The notes under the pieces were generated by a model. That model was not told the origin of the DNA, searched no databases, and saw only the letters and a list, made by a program, of their open reading frames with translations. Positions 50,852 through 62,640 of a DNA stretch of 64,000 nt are shown piece after piece (position 1 is the first letter of the stretch; every line of letters begins with the position of its first letter). A program made the translations under genes and the position numbers. Origin of the DNA: Varroa destructor (lineage: Eukaryota; Arthropoda; Arachnida; Mesostigmata; Varroidae); contig NW_019211456.1 of assembly GCF_002443255.2 (NCBI RefSeq), positions 33,539,341-33,603,340 of the forward strand. Reading direction: 5' to 3'.

Positions 50852-52720
50852 GGCTCCCCTGTAGAACGCGCAGTGCCAAGTCCAGACAAACACAAAGGTC
50901 TGACTACAGTAAACGCAGGACACAGAATGGCCTTGGACTCTGGCCAAAAAAATGGTCCACAACTAAAATGGGTATGTCGGCGTTTGCCAAAAGCAATCCA
51001 AGTAGAAAGTTGTTGCACGTTTCAAACTACTTTGTTGCTGGGTCAGAAGTAAACGTCGACGTTCGTGCATACGAGCTGTTATCGTCACACGCATCGATGT
51101 ACTGCTAATAGACGCATCTCTGGGCAAACCATGCTACGTCCGCACACGGGCGACACATTCAATCTGACGCGCTAATCCTTCTGCAAGTCTATAATTTCGG
51201 AGTTTTAAAATTCTTCGAACTTCAGAACGAAGATGTAGAATCTATTACTTATGATGGTGGCTCATATTATATTCCAAACGATAATATGTTTTTAGGGTAT
51301 AAACGAAGGAACGAATAGATTTCTTGTGGTATTTACTTTTCGAAAACGAGTCTGTATACGTAACCACTTTACACCATTCGCGTTATTTTACTGATAAAAG
51401 ACTTTCGATGAGGGTCTAGGAAGCGGTTGCAACATCATCTCTCGTGAGCTTATACGTTTAACTGATAGTCACAAATGAGCTCTAACCGTTCTACACGTTC
51501 TAGATTGGCATCACCAAACAACAAGTGGGCAGCTCGCAATTGATGCGTCTTGCAAGATTGTCAATCGTGCAATACACACATACAATGTAGCGAGCTAGGT
51601 CTCTTGAGAAGCGAAAAGAAACAGTCTCCTCAAGACTGCATTAATACATAATGAAGTAGGTTTCAATACGAATTTATATAAAAGGATAAAGACGAAAGAA
51701 GTTTGGGCTCATACTCTTCCCTCCTCTGACCACCCGTAGTAATAGAAGAAACAGATCAACAACAAACCTGGTTTTGTTTCGAACAACGAACAATAAAAGT
51801 CAGCTATTTTTAGTACACCGGCTGTTGTTCCTGACATTTTTGCTATTTTGATTTGCTCTTTCTAGGGTAGCCGGTCAGGCTGGCTTTAGGTGTATTCCTA
51901 CGAGTATCGTCCTTGTACATAGAAGTCTAACATCTCAATATATTGTTATCTATAAACGTTTAAATACAGATACCGCCCTTGCAAAATACAATATAATGTT
52001 TATTTTCTCTTATATGCGCGAATTTGAAGCACTACTTAAAATAACAAAATAGCCTGAACTAGTTTCCAATCGAATTCGTGCTATTTAACCTGATAAAGTA
52101 CTGATATTATCGAACACTAACTCATGAAACAGTTACATATTGAGCACCGTACAACAGTGACATCTCCGTAAATATTTTATTTAATTGGATCTTTCATGTA
52201 CTCATTTTAAAAGTTTTAGGGGAATATAGCTAGGTATATCGCGTGGACGCTCAAGCTCACCGCGCTGATACCCATTAAAACTTGTACTTTTAACCATATG
52301 AGACCCTTTTTTAACCATCCAAACATCAACACCATTTCAGTGTGTAGCCCCTGTAATAAGTTGTCATTTGTTCGGAAGCTGTTGCAGAATCTGCACCGTC
52401 CTTTTCAGGCATTGCCTAAAAGCGGCCGATAAGCCGGCCGCCAGAGCTGTCTTCTTAAACAGTCCCTTTAAACACATGATACATTTTATGCAAGACGCTT
52501 TCTTTTTCCCCTTTTCCTCGGACTTCATTATTTACCTTAAAAGGATTTTGGTGTACTTCACTCTAGTGAACTAGAAAAGAGGCTCTTTCGAGCAATATTA
52601 CGGGTTGTACTAGGGCATTCGTCCTGTAACCTTACTAGTTCTATGGATGCTTTCATAAAAGATGTTTTCTATAGTTTTTCATTAAATGAAATAGAATGTT
52701 GTTTTTTTTCCATTTTCAAG
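50852..52720. other. Intergenic region; nothing supported
   Basis: It should contain the promoter of the minus-strand secreted protein gene (near 50900-51100) and perhaps unfound upstream exons of the plus-strand gene ending at 53748. A GC-rich open stretch at about 52368-52480 (plus) has no suitable splice boundaries. Confidence 0.35.
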
Positions 52721-53748
52721 GACCAAGGAAAGCTTATTTGAGCTGCAGGACAGAAAGGATCTGTTGTCGCAGACCAGATGTATCTACATTCGCAGGACGC
52801 ACAAAGCTGTCGCTGAGAACCCTGACCCATTATGAGATAAATATCACAGATTTTTTTTGTAATGCGCTTCTTAGTTCTTTTTTAGATGACACGAAATCTC
52901 TCATCTGCTTTTAGGGACTAAGAAGCGCTTATTCCATTCTAAACAGGTCGTTGCATTTTAATAAAATTTTAACATATCAATACACAACTGGTATCAACTA
53001 AACTTCAGGTATTATTAGAGGTAAAGACAGGAATCTTTGACAATAAGAGTCGTTGAGGGATAGTACATATCCTAGAATGCAAACGATTCAGACATATTTC
53101 AACGCTACTTTCGAACTGGTATATATTTATATATAAAGATACTGCAGAACCGGTAGTAATGCAGATATACCAATTGATCCGAGGTGTATATTACTGAAGC
53201 ACACCTCACTCAAACAAAATTCAGTGAAGCAAATTCAGTGAAAGTTTCGAGCAAAACACACACAAATATATATGAAAATACAGTGACATCCATGTCAGTG
53301 TGAATCTTCCTGTACATAGAACTTCAACAACTTCACTTGATGTGAAACCGAAGACTTTTTTTAACAAAAAGAAATATTAATTAATGTTATACTAAAACTA
53401 TTACTATTATATATGTATATTGTGTTTTGTTAATAATCCTATTCTATATAATAATAGCATGTTTTTATATATATGTTTTACAAAGAAAAAGGCCAAGCCT
53501 AGATTTCGCTCAAATTGCACTAATATTAATCCTTTAATTTATTAAGGTTAAGATAAAAATAAGCGCCGATCGAATTTTATTAGTTTGTATTTTCGTGATA
53601 TCCAGATAATGGCAAGGATTGGAACAAAGTCGCGGTGCAGGTAGAACAGATACCGATGCACGACCAGCAAAGCTGTGCGTCAAAGCCCCATAACATCGTG
53701 GCAAAGGGCATTAAATTTGAGACTTCAGTTAATAAGTTTACGCATTAA
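52721..53748 (+). CDS. Terminal exons of an unrecognised gene (5' end not found)
   Basis: Exon 52721-52779 follows a very strong acceptor (T8, then CCATTTTCAAG) and reads TKESLFELQDRKDLL. It can end in phase 1 at GTATCT and join exon 53606-53748 (GTGATATCCAG acceptor), which reads NGKDWNKVAVQVEQ and ends KFTH before TAA. AATAAA follows at 53758-53763. The GKDWNKVA...QSCASK stretch loosely recalls a Myb/SANT repeat, but I would not assign that family. If the first exon is not spliced at 52779 it stays open for 18 more codons to a TGA at 52833-52835, with AATAAA at 52960-52965, giving an alternative shorter end. Upstream exons were not located. Confidence 0.42.
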
Positions 53749-53763
53749 CCTCTTGAGAATAAA

Positions 53764-56323
53764 TTATTACAGGGTACCTTTTTGTGAAAAAAATCCAAAT
53801 TTTCTTTTTGTGCAATATTATCTATTAAAGCTTTTGGCGACACATTTTATAATCTGATAAATTATGTCAACCGAATATGTGATATTAAAAAACGTTAGTT
53901 AGAAAATGTGGCCTTCGTAGCACTTCATATCAAGAAAGCTTTTCGGCTTTTTTTTTTTGTGCATAGAACTGGTCTATGTCTTAAGTCATTTTTAGCAATA
54001 ACTACAAAAAATTAGGTAATTGGCTGAATTACTCTTTATCAACTTCAGAACTGAATTATCATTCGATTTGAGTGGTAAGGGTCCATTCGACGAATTTCGA
54101 ACCTTCACCTGTCGCTGTTATAACGATTTTCGAGATTATGCGGGGGCCCATTTAACCAAACAAACATCATTCATCTAGACCATAAACTAGAATATGAACT
54201 TTGTGGACTAACTATTGTCGTTAAGTTAGCGAACAGGTTATTGGAAACTTTAACTCCGTATCACTCCATTGCTCTAGTTCACTACAGTGAGAGACGGATA
54301 GGTTCACATTTTTATGACTTTCTAGTGGCATATAAGCCTTCTAGCTTAGGCAAGACCATTCCATTTCATGTACTACAAGCGTCTTTGAGATCAGTTAACA
54401 TTAACATATTCGTCGTCAAATCCTACCGGTTATGACACAGGTTCCTAATTTTCCTGTTCAATTCCTAAAAACGTTTCATCACGTATTGACATTAAGTGGT
54501 ACCTTATATCATCGTTATGTTGATTTAGCACCAACTACCTAAATAGGCTCCATTCTCTTATTATTATTATTATCATTTGTATTATTCTAGCCCTACAAGC
54601 CGCTCCATCATGTGTAGACCCAAACTTACCAAAAAATCCGATAACTCCCACAGAATTATCATCATCTTAGTCTTCTTTCTTTTATTGTAGGTAAGCAAAA
54701 ATTCAAATCCTCGCTATTTCCCAGCTACCCATCAGTGCGCCGCCCATTGATGCGCTGAGAAAAATCTACTTGCCAGCGTACGCATGTCTATAAATATAGG
54801 TAGGGTTAGGAACGTGTAGAATAGCACCAAAGGTGTAAGCCCACTTAAATTCCTGCGGGTAAGCCGCTACGTATGAAGCGATAGGTTAGTGAAGGCAAGA
54901 GTTTGAGGAATACCAGAAGCTGGTTGTCGAAAATGGGATTTGACCGGCCGACCCATTGGCGAGAATCGGCGATATCGGCCCTTTTAAGCGAAGGTTTTCG
55001 AAGAGTTGTAGGCGGTACTTGTTCTGTTCATAAAGGCTAATTTCAAATGTCCACCTGGACATGAAGTGAGCAGTTAGTGCGATGCCAGGCTCACGAATAG
55101 TGCCAGCTATGCGTAGAGACTATTACTAAAGATAGACGTATTTGGAAGTTTTTTTCTTTATCTTATAGTGGAACCCGCTCGTAGTCCTCTGTCTCTAACA
55201 CCTTTCACTTTCTTTTTCTCGTTCACCGGATGAATTTGAATCCTGAAAATGGCTGGGCGTTTACAACGATCGTCAGCAACATCAAATGAAGAGTTTGTTC
55301 ACCTACCATTATATTAGGACAACCTTGAAGGTTGCCCGTTCTATCGATCGACCTTTAACCAACGAATAGTAAGATGTCTGTGTGTTTGTGGCTGCACCTT
55401 TGTACAGTAATGCTATAATGCACGATTCGCTGTGTAGATAATGTGTCCGTATACTTCTACAATTTACAGATGTGCAAGCAGGAATAGGGCGAGGGCGTAA
55501 GATGGAAGTTCTATTTTAAGAGCAGGTTTTGTCGCTCTCAGGTCCGTTGATACCTTCGTTTGGATTGTTGGCCTGTCCGTCGTTCATCGGCCGACAGCTA
55601 GCCGTCACCGCCGTTTGCCCCGCGCGTGCTCGCGCGGTTCAACTGATGATGGAGGTTCATCGGCGCTCGAAATACCTGCGATCACGATAACTTCGAATCA
55701 ATGTTCTGTTTAAATTATTCCTCCTCACTTACTGGTCGTACTTTCTGCCGGTGCTATTTGACCCCCTCCAACTATGAGCCTTTCTCTGTCCTTTTCTTTC
55801 ACAAGCGCATACAGAAGAATTAACGACGACACCTCACGATGGGGTGTTGTTTCCTGCCGAAAGACCCCCTGCGCAGCCTCTCCTTCCTTCTGGTGGCAGT
55901 CTATGTAGCTTTTCTCTCCCGCTTATGCTATTCGACAGCACGAGGGAAAGCGACGCTTCATGAACAGACCAACAATAGACCTAGCCTCCTGTGTCGACTG
56001 TGCTGCTACTCCTGCTGTCACTACCTGATCGAGATGGCGGCCCTGCGTAGCGTCGTAGGCCAGAATGGGGAGGCAATAGGCCCCAAAATGCCAGCGAGTC
56101 CAACCAGCAGCACTTTGGGTGCCTATCAGGCCTACCTAACCTGAGTATATTTGGCCTGCCTGACCGACACTGAATGTACTCTGCCTCAATGGACTCTTGA
56201 ACGGAACGGAACATAGTGAGTCCCTGTAGAATACGCCTTAAGACAAAGGGAGAACGAGTGAATCGTACATACTTTGGGCATTATTATTATTAAAGTTGCA
56301 TGCATATTTACTCAGAATGGCGC
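53764..56323. other. Intergenic region with a GC-rich patch at about 55.55-56.2 kb
   Basis: No supported exons. The 55550-56200 block is rich in CG and GCGCG-type words, contains ORFs in several frames on both strands, and is more like a promoter or 5' UTR than coding sequence. It could belong to the small secreted peptide gene at 56324. Confidence 0.35.
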
Positions 56324-56686
56324 ATGGTGTGTGTGACCGTGGTGGCCGCTGTTATAGCGGGTAGACAAGTGCTTACAAATGTCTCGAGTAACCCAGCTTG
56401 GCAACCTTCAGGAGCAAACTACCTCCGGACGTTGGGTGAAAGTCCATCATCTGCCGATGATGCTGAAATGCGGAAGCATCGTACAGACTTTTACAACATC
56501 GTAAGTGCCGCTGAAGTACAGTCGATAGTCTGTGGGCGCTATACAAAAGGCTTGCGGAGCTGCTCATGCACGAGTAGAAACTAAAAGTCGGCGTTGGGGA
56601 TCACTGTTCAGATGCATGCACTACAGGCACCTGTGGATCCATCTTCAGGCTCATCAGGTGCTAATAGGTATCTTGACGTATTATAG
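56324..56686 (+). CDS. Putative small secreted peptide precursor, 83 aa
   Basis: I do not recognise it. Exon 56324-56500 starts MVCVTVVAAVIAG, a short signal peptide, and ends at a consensus GTAAGT donor in phase 0. Exon 56612-56686 follows a CACTGTTCAG acceptor, starts MHALQAPVDP and ends YLDVL before TAG. The 111-bp intron is typical of this window. The precursor contains an R-x-x-R type processing site (RKHR) before TDFYNI. A similar motif occurs twice: PSGANYLRTL before the site and SSGANRYLDVL at the C-terminus. That layout is reminiscent of a peptide hormone precursor, but there are no amidation signals or multiple dibasic sites. No AATAAA lies close by; AATAAT occurs near 56815. The length and the absence of homology keep confidence moderate. 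Confidence 0.38.
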
Positions 56687-57162
56687 GCCTGAAACTAATA
56701 TTATGGGATGCTTTCCGTACGGTATCACCCCATTTGTTAGTCACTGAATCTCGGCTGTATTTAACAAGTCGGAACATGTCACACAGAGTCCAGACCTTGT
56801 ATTGAACAAATGAAATAATAATAATAAGAAACATATTATTACATTTCCTTCCTAGAAGCCAACTAAAGGACGCACGCAGTCAGAAACTTACGAAACAGTT
56901 CGATGTTAGTAGTTCTAATTTCAGTACCTAACAGTCATTTATCGTTGTGCATTTGTAGTATATCTCGTGTTTTCAGGATTTCCGGATCCAGGTCTATCAG
57001 CTGCTCTTTAAATCGACAGCGCCCAAAACAGGAACGTTAAGGTTGACGGCTCTGATTGAGCTGATGCAGTTAGAAACCGGCACAATAAACATAATGAGTC
57101 CTCTAAGTTAATTAGCTGACACTCTCTACTTATAGTACGTTATATTAATCTGATCAGCGGCG

Positions 57163-57205
57163 CGAGACTTTTGGCAGAAGTGTTGCTACGAGGTCGAAAG
57201 TCTCG
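57163..57205. repeat. 9-bp inverted repeat (hairpin)
   Basis: CGAGACTTT at 57163-57171 pairs perfectly with AAAGTCTCG at 57197-57205 around a 25-nt loop. There is no tRNA or known structured-RNA pattern around it. Confidence 0.6.
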
Positions 57206-57870
57206 TTGAACGCCGGTCCGGAAAAACTACTCGAAAATACGTTTTGCTGTTCGTACTTTTATTTAAAAACTGCCGTGGGGACAAAGCTCAGTATCATTCC
57301 AATCGCGAATTAAGGAATACCTGTGGTTGGGTAAAGCCGTGTATCCCTTCGCTTGCAACGTATTTAACGTCGAACTATGGCTCAGTTATATCGTGGACGT
57401 TTGCCAAACATCGAGGCGCGTAAAATGGTGTAGGTTCGAAACCAGCCGTAGAAGCTGTTTCGTATTGGGGGCAACGTTGAACTGTGGTACCGGACATAAC
57501 CAGTCTTAGGTGAAAAGCGTGATCAGAATGGCCCATCTCTTTACAATAGCTTGAACTGTGATGAATGTATTATTTCCGTAAAATATAATATATTCAATTA
57601 TAATTAGACGACACGTTGGCGGCAGAAGGATACCAAAACAAATGGGAATATTTGTTTTGTATGTTCAGTAACGAATTCTGAAATAGCTCCCATTTGATTA
57701 ATTGCGAAAATAGATCTATTAATTTTTCATATATCTCGCGAGCAAGCAGCTGGGCAATATTTCCTTCTACGTAACAAATTGACTTCCTTTAATTTCACAC
57801 GCAGTGTGCCAGTATGAATTGCCTGGATAAACTGTGAATTAGCAAGCCCAACTAAGTGTTTATTACAATT

Positions 57871-57876
57871 TTTATT
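57871..57876 (-). terminator. Candidate poly(A) signal for the minus-strand exon at 58008-58130
   Basis: TTTATT on plus reads AATAAA on minus, about 130 bp past the TAG at 58008-58010. Confidence 0.35.
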
Positions 57877-58007
57877 ATAAATATATTCTACATAGTCTCA
57901 CAAATGCCAGCGATTGCTGTCAATAGTGTAGTCCTAGTAACACCGACCCAAATATACGGATGCGACAACCCAGAGTCGCTAGTTCTTGACGCTAACAGCG
58001 TTGGAAA

Positions 58008-58130
58008 CTAATCATCATCGTATATAATTATCACGTCGTTGCCAGGGTCAGTTAAAGAAACCCCGGATATATCTAGCACGTCCATATCTTCTGTTGATGT
58101 TTCATTTATGTCCGAGAACCTACTATCCAA
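58008..58130 (-). CDS. Terminal exon of an unrecognised gene ending in a SUMO-interaction-like motif
   Basis: After a GGAGTAG acceptor the minus strand reads 40 codons, LDSRFSDINETSTEDMDVLD and onward, to a TAG at 58008-58010. A matching poly(A) signal follows at 57871-57876. The last residues, DPGNDVIIIYDDD, form a hydrophobic core followed by acidic residues, the typical layout of a SUMO-interacting motif; such motifs are common at the ends of nuclear proteins. Upstream exons to the right were not found, although a short basic frame at about 58220-58295 (SRHLMRRKALPERR) may belong. The opposite strand is also open in part (57904-58008 and 58012-58203), so the strand assignment is uncertain. 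Confidence 0.38.
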   Translation of the reverse strand: MDSRFSDINETSTEDMDVLDISGVSLTDPGNDVIIIYDDD

Positions 58131-58206
58131 CTACTCCAAAAACCGCAAGCTTCAAACGGTTAGGCAGAATTTGATAGTTGAAGATGAGACCGCAAGCATT
58201 CAGTGA

Positions 58207-60129
58207 ATTCAGATTATCTAATTAACAAACGCAAATATCGCCTTAGTACTTCGTCTTTCCGGTAGAGCTTTACGGCGCATTAGATGTCGGCTAGGTATGA
58301 TTCCTGAAGAATTAAGTGTTGTCATAAGTTAGCATGGAGTTGACTTTTCCTTCATTGAGCTTTTCTAAAAGGTTCATATTATAAAATTGTTTGTTCTATA
58401 AAGCCGGTATGATATTGGATTTTGGGGTAAGTTTCTCATTAAAATTCTGATTTCTATCGAAGTGTCATATATGTCGATCTAAAAGTTAAGGAACGAATTA
58501 GCTGGCAAAATGGAACACTGTCGAGATTTAAAGAACGCCCTTATGTTAGTTAGGAACAATTGCCGGAAGGTTAGGGGTTTAGGTTTCTAGGGTTAGATCA
58601 GGGAGGTGGCGTTACATGCGCAGTCTGCGGTAAACTTTACGCGCGCAAATGGAGTAAAATGCGTTTATGATCATATTTCAATTTCTAAATAGGGCTCAGT
58701 TATCTATTCAGGTACTAGGATATTTGCAAATGACCCAGTTACCACGAGACGACTATTAGGGTAGATGGGTTCATCGTGAACAGGTAACAGGGCAAACAAA
58801 CGTATTACACTGCAATAAGATCTAAGAACAATTGTAACCAGATAATAAAAGTGTTAGTCACTGTGACCCTCTTTCAACTTACAACAGCAACAAACTCAGG
58901 CGGAAATTTAGGAGGATGAAAGGACGAAACTATTCCTATGATGGATTTTTCGGTCATATCGGACGCACCCAATCACTTCAGCAGGGTGACACAATATGTG
59001 CGTTAACGTAAAAAAAAAGAGCATTGACACGAAAAAATTGACTGTCCTATTGAATAGTTTTTTTTTTTTTTTAGTAAATGCAACGTGATATCAGATAAGG
59101 CACAAATAGGCACAAAAAAGGTGACACAAATAGGAATTTGCTGTTGCAAAAAGGCTACGGGATTATCTAAACATTCTAGTGGTAAAACGCACTAGCTGAC
59201 GCTAGCCAAACAAAAGTGCCATAAACCAGACAGTTGAATTAATTAGAGCAATGAAAAAATGTTTTTTTGCGACTAAAATCTTTAGTAAACTACCACTTAC
59301 TTGAGGACAAAAACTGGAATTGAATGTCCTATGATTTTATCTCTTATTGTTAATAGTGTTTTTATATATCAGGTATTCTGCTTTTCCACCAACTTGTTCT
59401 ACATATACAGTAGCAATCAAACGACCGCCAATAAAGAATAAACCACGACGCTATGAATTCGCTGTCTTTGAAAGACGCCACTGGTAGTAGTAAACTGCTA
59501 ACACAAGAGGTATGATACATGGACTTTTCGAGTTTGACGACAAAATAGATGAGCGTATATAACTGCACGTTATGCACAGGACATACGGGAGCGCGCACGG
59601 CTAAAGACAGCTTAGCTTTATTTCCCATCTTCACTTCACTTTCCATCGTAAACCTTATTTAACGTAAATTCACACGTCACTTAAGTTACTTATCCATAAA
59701 GTGGCGAACATTTGTTGGTGCTAAAGCCCTGTTAGAAGTTGGAGATGTTCTTGTATAGCCAGTGTCTGCCCGCTAACGGGCCCGAGATGGGCAGAGACGA
59801 ACAGGCTATTTTAATACTATTATGATAAGGGGTTTAGCCAGTGAACGAGGGATCATTTTGTAAGATCATCAATGAATCAGGGGACGCTGACTGAAGACGG
59901 AAATAGCAGCGAAATAGAAGGGTTCTTCGAAAAGGATTACCTTGTCCTATTGAAAATTGATCAGTTCGGCTATTCGGAGTCATTGTAAGCGACGAACGGC
60001 CATAACGCTAAATGGGAGTTGAATCCGAGGTGCATATTATAATGGTTGCGAGTTTACTTAGCGAGTCTGGTTATTTATTTCAATTATATTGCGGTAGTAT
60101 TGGAGGTACCAGGACGGTGCATAGCCTAA
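58207..60129. other. Mostly empty region with one candidate plus-strand exon at 58841-58982
   Basis: The plus strand at 58841-58982 is open after a TTGTAACCAG acceptor, reads a basic stretch (NSNKLRRKFRRMKGRNYSYD) and reaches CAGCAG/GTGACA. The donor is poor and no partner exon was found. The rest is AT-rich with homopolymer runs, for example a T tract at about 59059-59074. Confidence 0.2.
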
Positions 60130-60489
60130 TGCTTGAAATTGGCATTCGTTCTATGGTTGCCTCGAATACGGAAATTGTTGGACGCGTCTCTTCTCAGGCC
60201 ACGTTTTGTTATTGTGAAAGCCCGCAAATATTGCTATGATTGTGGTAGCTGTGTGCAATAGGTTCAGGAGAAATTGGAACGCTATAGATATGCAAGTAAC
60301 ATATTCACGTTTCGTAACTCTAGAGAAAGGTATATTGGTACATATGGGCTTTTTGAGGTCACGCTCAATGACGTGCAGGACCAAACAATCTTGAATGACC
60401 CTATTGTGAAAGCAGCTGCTAATTTTTGCATCAAAATTCCGTATCATCAAAAAAAATATATATACTATTACTTAAGTTGTTTTCATTAA
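60130..60489 (+). pseudogene. Possible decayed coding sequence with one in-frame stop
   Basis: One plus-strand frame is open from 60130 to 60486 except for a TAG at 60259-60261. It reads VKARKYCYDCGSCVQ before the stop and ERYIGTYGLFEVTLND after it. I do not recognise a family, and no start codon or splice boundary is evident. It may be chance. Confidence 0.2.
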
Positions 60490-62640
60490 CTTTCAAGCCG
60501 TCTGAATCTAATCATTAATGTGATTCAAGAGTACGTCGCGTACAATCTTTCTTATTCTTCAAAAGCGAGCTCTTGAATCCGTATGGCGATTAAAACCTGT
60601 TCGTTTCGGGTGTGCAATGGAGCCCATGAATCCAACGAAGGTTCGTCTGATCACATCGATTAGTATCTTCTCTCATATTTTGAGCGTAAGCTTTTTTCCC
60701 CCCGGTACGATGAGTTAAGTTTTGGAAAAAAATTGATATTATTTAGTACAAATAGTAGCAAATAAGCGTATGGTCGCTTAAAATTACCCGAACATCATGG
60801 ACATGCTAACTGCATCGTCGACGTAACAGCGGACGATTCTTGTCCAACGATAAAAAATTATACACGCAAAAGCCTATAGCATATAATAGGTGCTTAAGCT
60901 GCTCGCAACTGCTTTTAGGACAAAAGCAGAGGACTGAACAGTGATAGTATAGGTGCATAATGTGTAACACCACTTTCTGTCATAAGATTTGAAGGTGCGT
61001 CAATCTGGGTCCTTTTTATGTACCAATTGTTATGGTATGGGTTGAATGCAAACCCATTTCACATCTCATTTGTACCTGAATCATAGACCATTGCGAATAG
61101 CTACATTTTTAAGTGAGAAATTATTTAACTCGTTATAAATTATACCGATTACAATGGGTACTATTGCATTTTACAGTATAAGCGAAGGGGAACGCAGCAT
61201 AAGATGAGCGATTCTTTTTACATTAGTAACTCGAGTTGCGGGTTATATAGCCCTTGGCGGCAATGTAGTCTTGAAATGAACCGCAAAACCTAGCGCACCA
61301 CTACACTTAAAAGCAGATAGCGGACTGACTCTAATTCGAGACAAGAAGCGAGATGCAATCACATTGGCCAACGCTGAGATATTATCAAAGATTGTTGCGC
61401 CGGTCGTCAGCGCTGAAGCAGGCATCAAGGTGCTCCTGAAGATCCGAGAAAGCTTAGATAAAAAAAATTTGGGACGGAAGAAAAAAGCTGGTACGAATAG
61501 CTGTCGAGTATTAATGCAGCCTGACGCAGGCCGCCTGAACTAGGACTTGAAGTATCAGCCTTTTTCTAGTCGGGCTGCCAACTCTACACTGGATTCGCTT
61601 ACCGAAATAGCTCATAAACATTTCAAAGTCATAACATAGCACCGAAAATTATAGTATAACATGCCATATCTATTCACCCTTCGTAAAAGCGAAAAGAATA
61701 GGCACAAGAAGCCCGTTCGCATCTCTTAGGTCGAAGTGGTTCATTGAATGAAAGCTCACAGATACCAGATTGAACAACCTTGTGACCAAATATCGACATT
61801 CAGTGAAATACAGCGCGTAAGGAGATAAATATGCAGTTCAATTTAGCCTCACGCGCGTTGGCGATTTCGAAAATATAAATTGCTGAACCAGTGATGAATG
61901 TGAAGGCAAAGTAATTGCATTTTGAATGAATGAATGAATCTATCGATGTACATATATGTATATATAGTAGGAACCAAGCGATCTTTAGCACAACCTTGTA
62001 TTTAGTCTATTAATACTCTTATTTATATAATGTATAATAACCGTATCAATAACTAGCATTGGTATTGCGTTTATTAGAGGTATCGTCCTGGGTCACATGC
62101 GCATCAGCGATCCTGCCAACAAAAGGTCCATCTGTCATAGAAGCACCGGCTACAAAAAGGCACCTAACTTATTCGAAGTTATAAACTGTATAGGTTTAGT
62201 CTTCCGTGTTGCTTAACTTCGTTTTGGCTGCCATAAGGCTCCATAGGCTTTTTGCTTGCAAACGCGTATCTATTCTGTACGCGATTGTACTTACAATAAA
62301 AATAATAGTGCTAGCCATCCGGGTTCGCTCGTAATGGAAGCCATCATTCACAGAACAGTCTCTCTATCTAACCCAACCTTCTACGGGCCTGATTATGCTA
62401 CGCTGCTCCTACATCATTGATTCTATTATTATAAGGAAGAGGAAAAGCAATTATAATAAGATGAAATAAGAAGACGATGCCTGTTGAAAAGCTGAGATCT
62501 GTCGACGAGATACGAGAGTGTCTCCTTCCTCGGGTACGGTGCTTGTCTACCCGTCCGCTTATATGTACATCCCTGTTTAGCTGCACCTAGCTAGGCCACA
62601 TCTATATCTTTATCGTTACTAAACAAACGAAACAAGCGTT
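60490..62640. other. Intergenic region; overlapping sense/antisense open frames at 61243-61543
   Basis: The plus strand is open from 61280 to 61540 without an ATG (includes GLTLIRDKKRDAITLANAE). The minus strand is open over 61243-61436 after a strong-looking acceptor (TTTCTCGGATCTTCAG). Only one, at most, can be real, and neither has partner exons. The rest is AT-rich and without features. Confidence 0.25.

Noticed and set aside
57904..58011. Plus-strand 35-codon ORF MPAIAVNSVVLV...
   Set aside because: Too short, and contradicted by the better-supported minus-strand exon ending at 58008; kept only as part of the sense/antisense observation.
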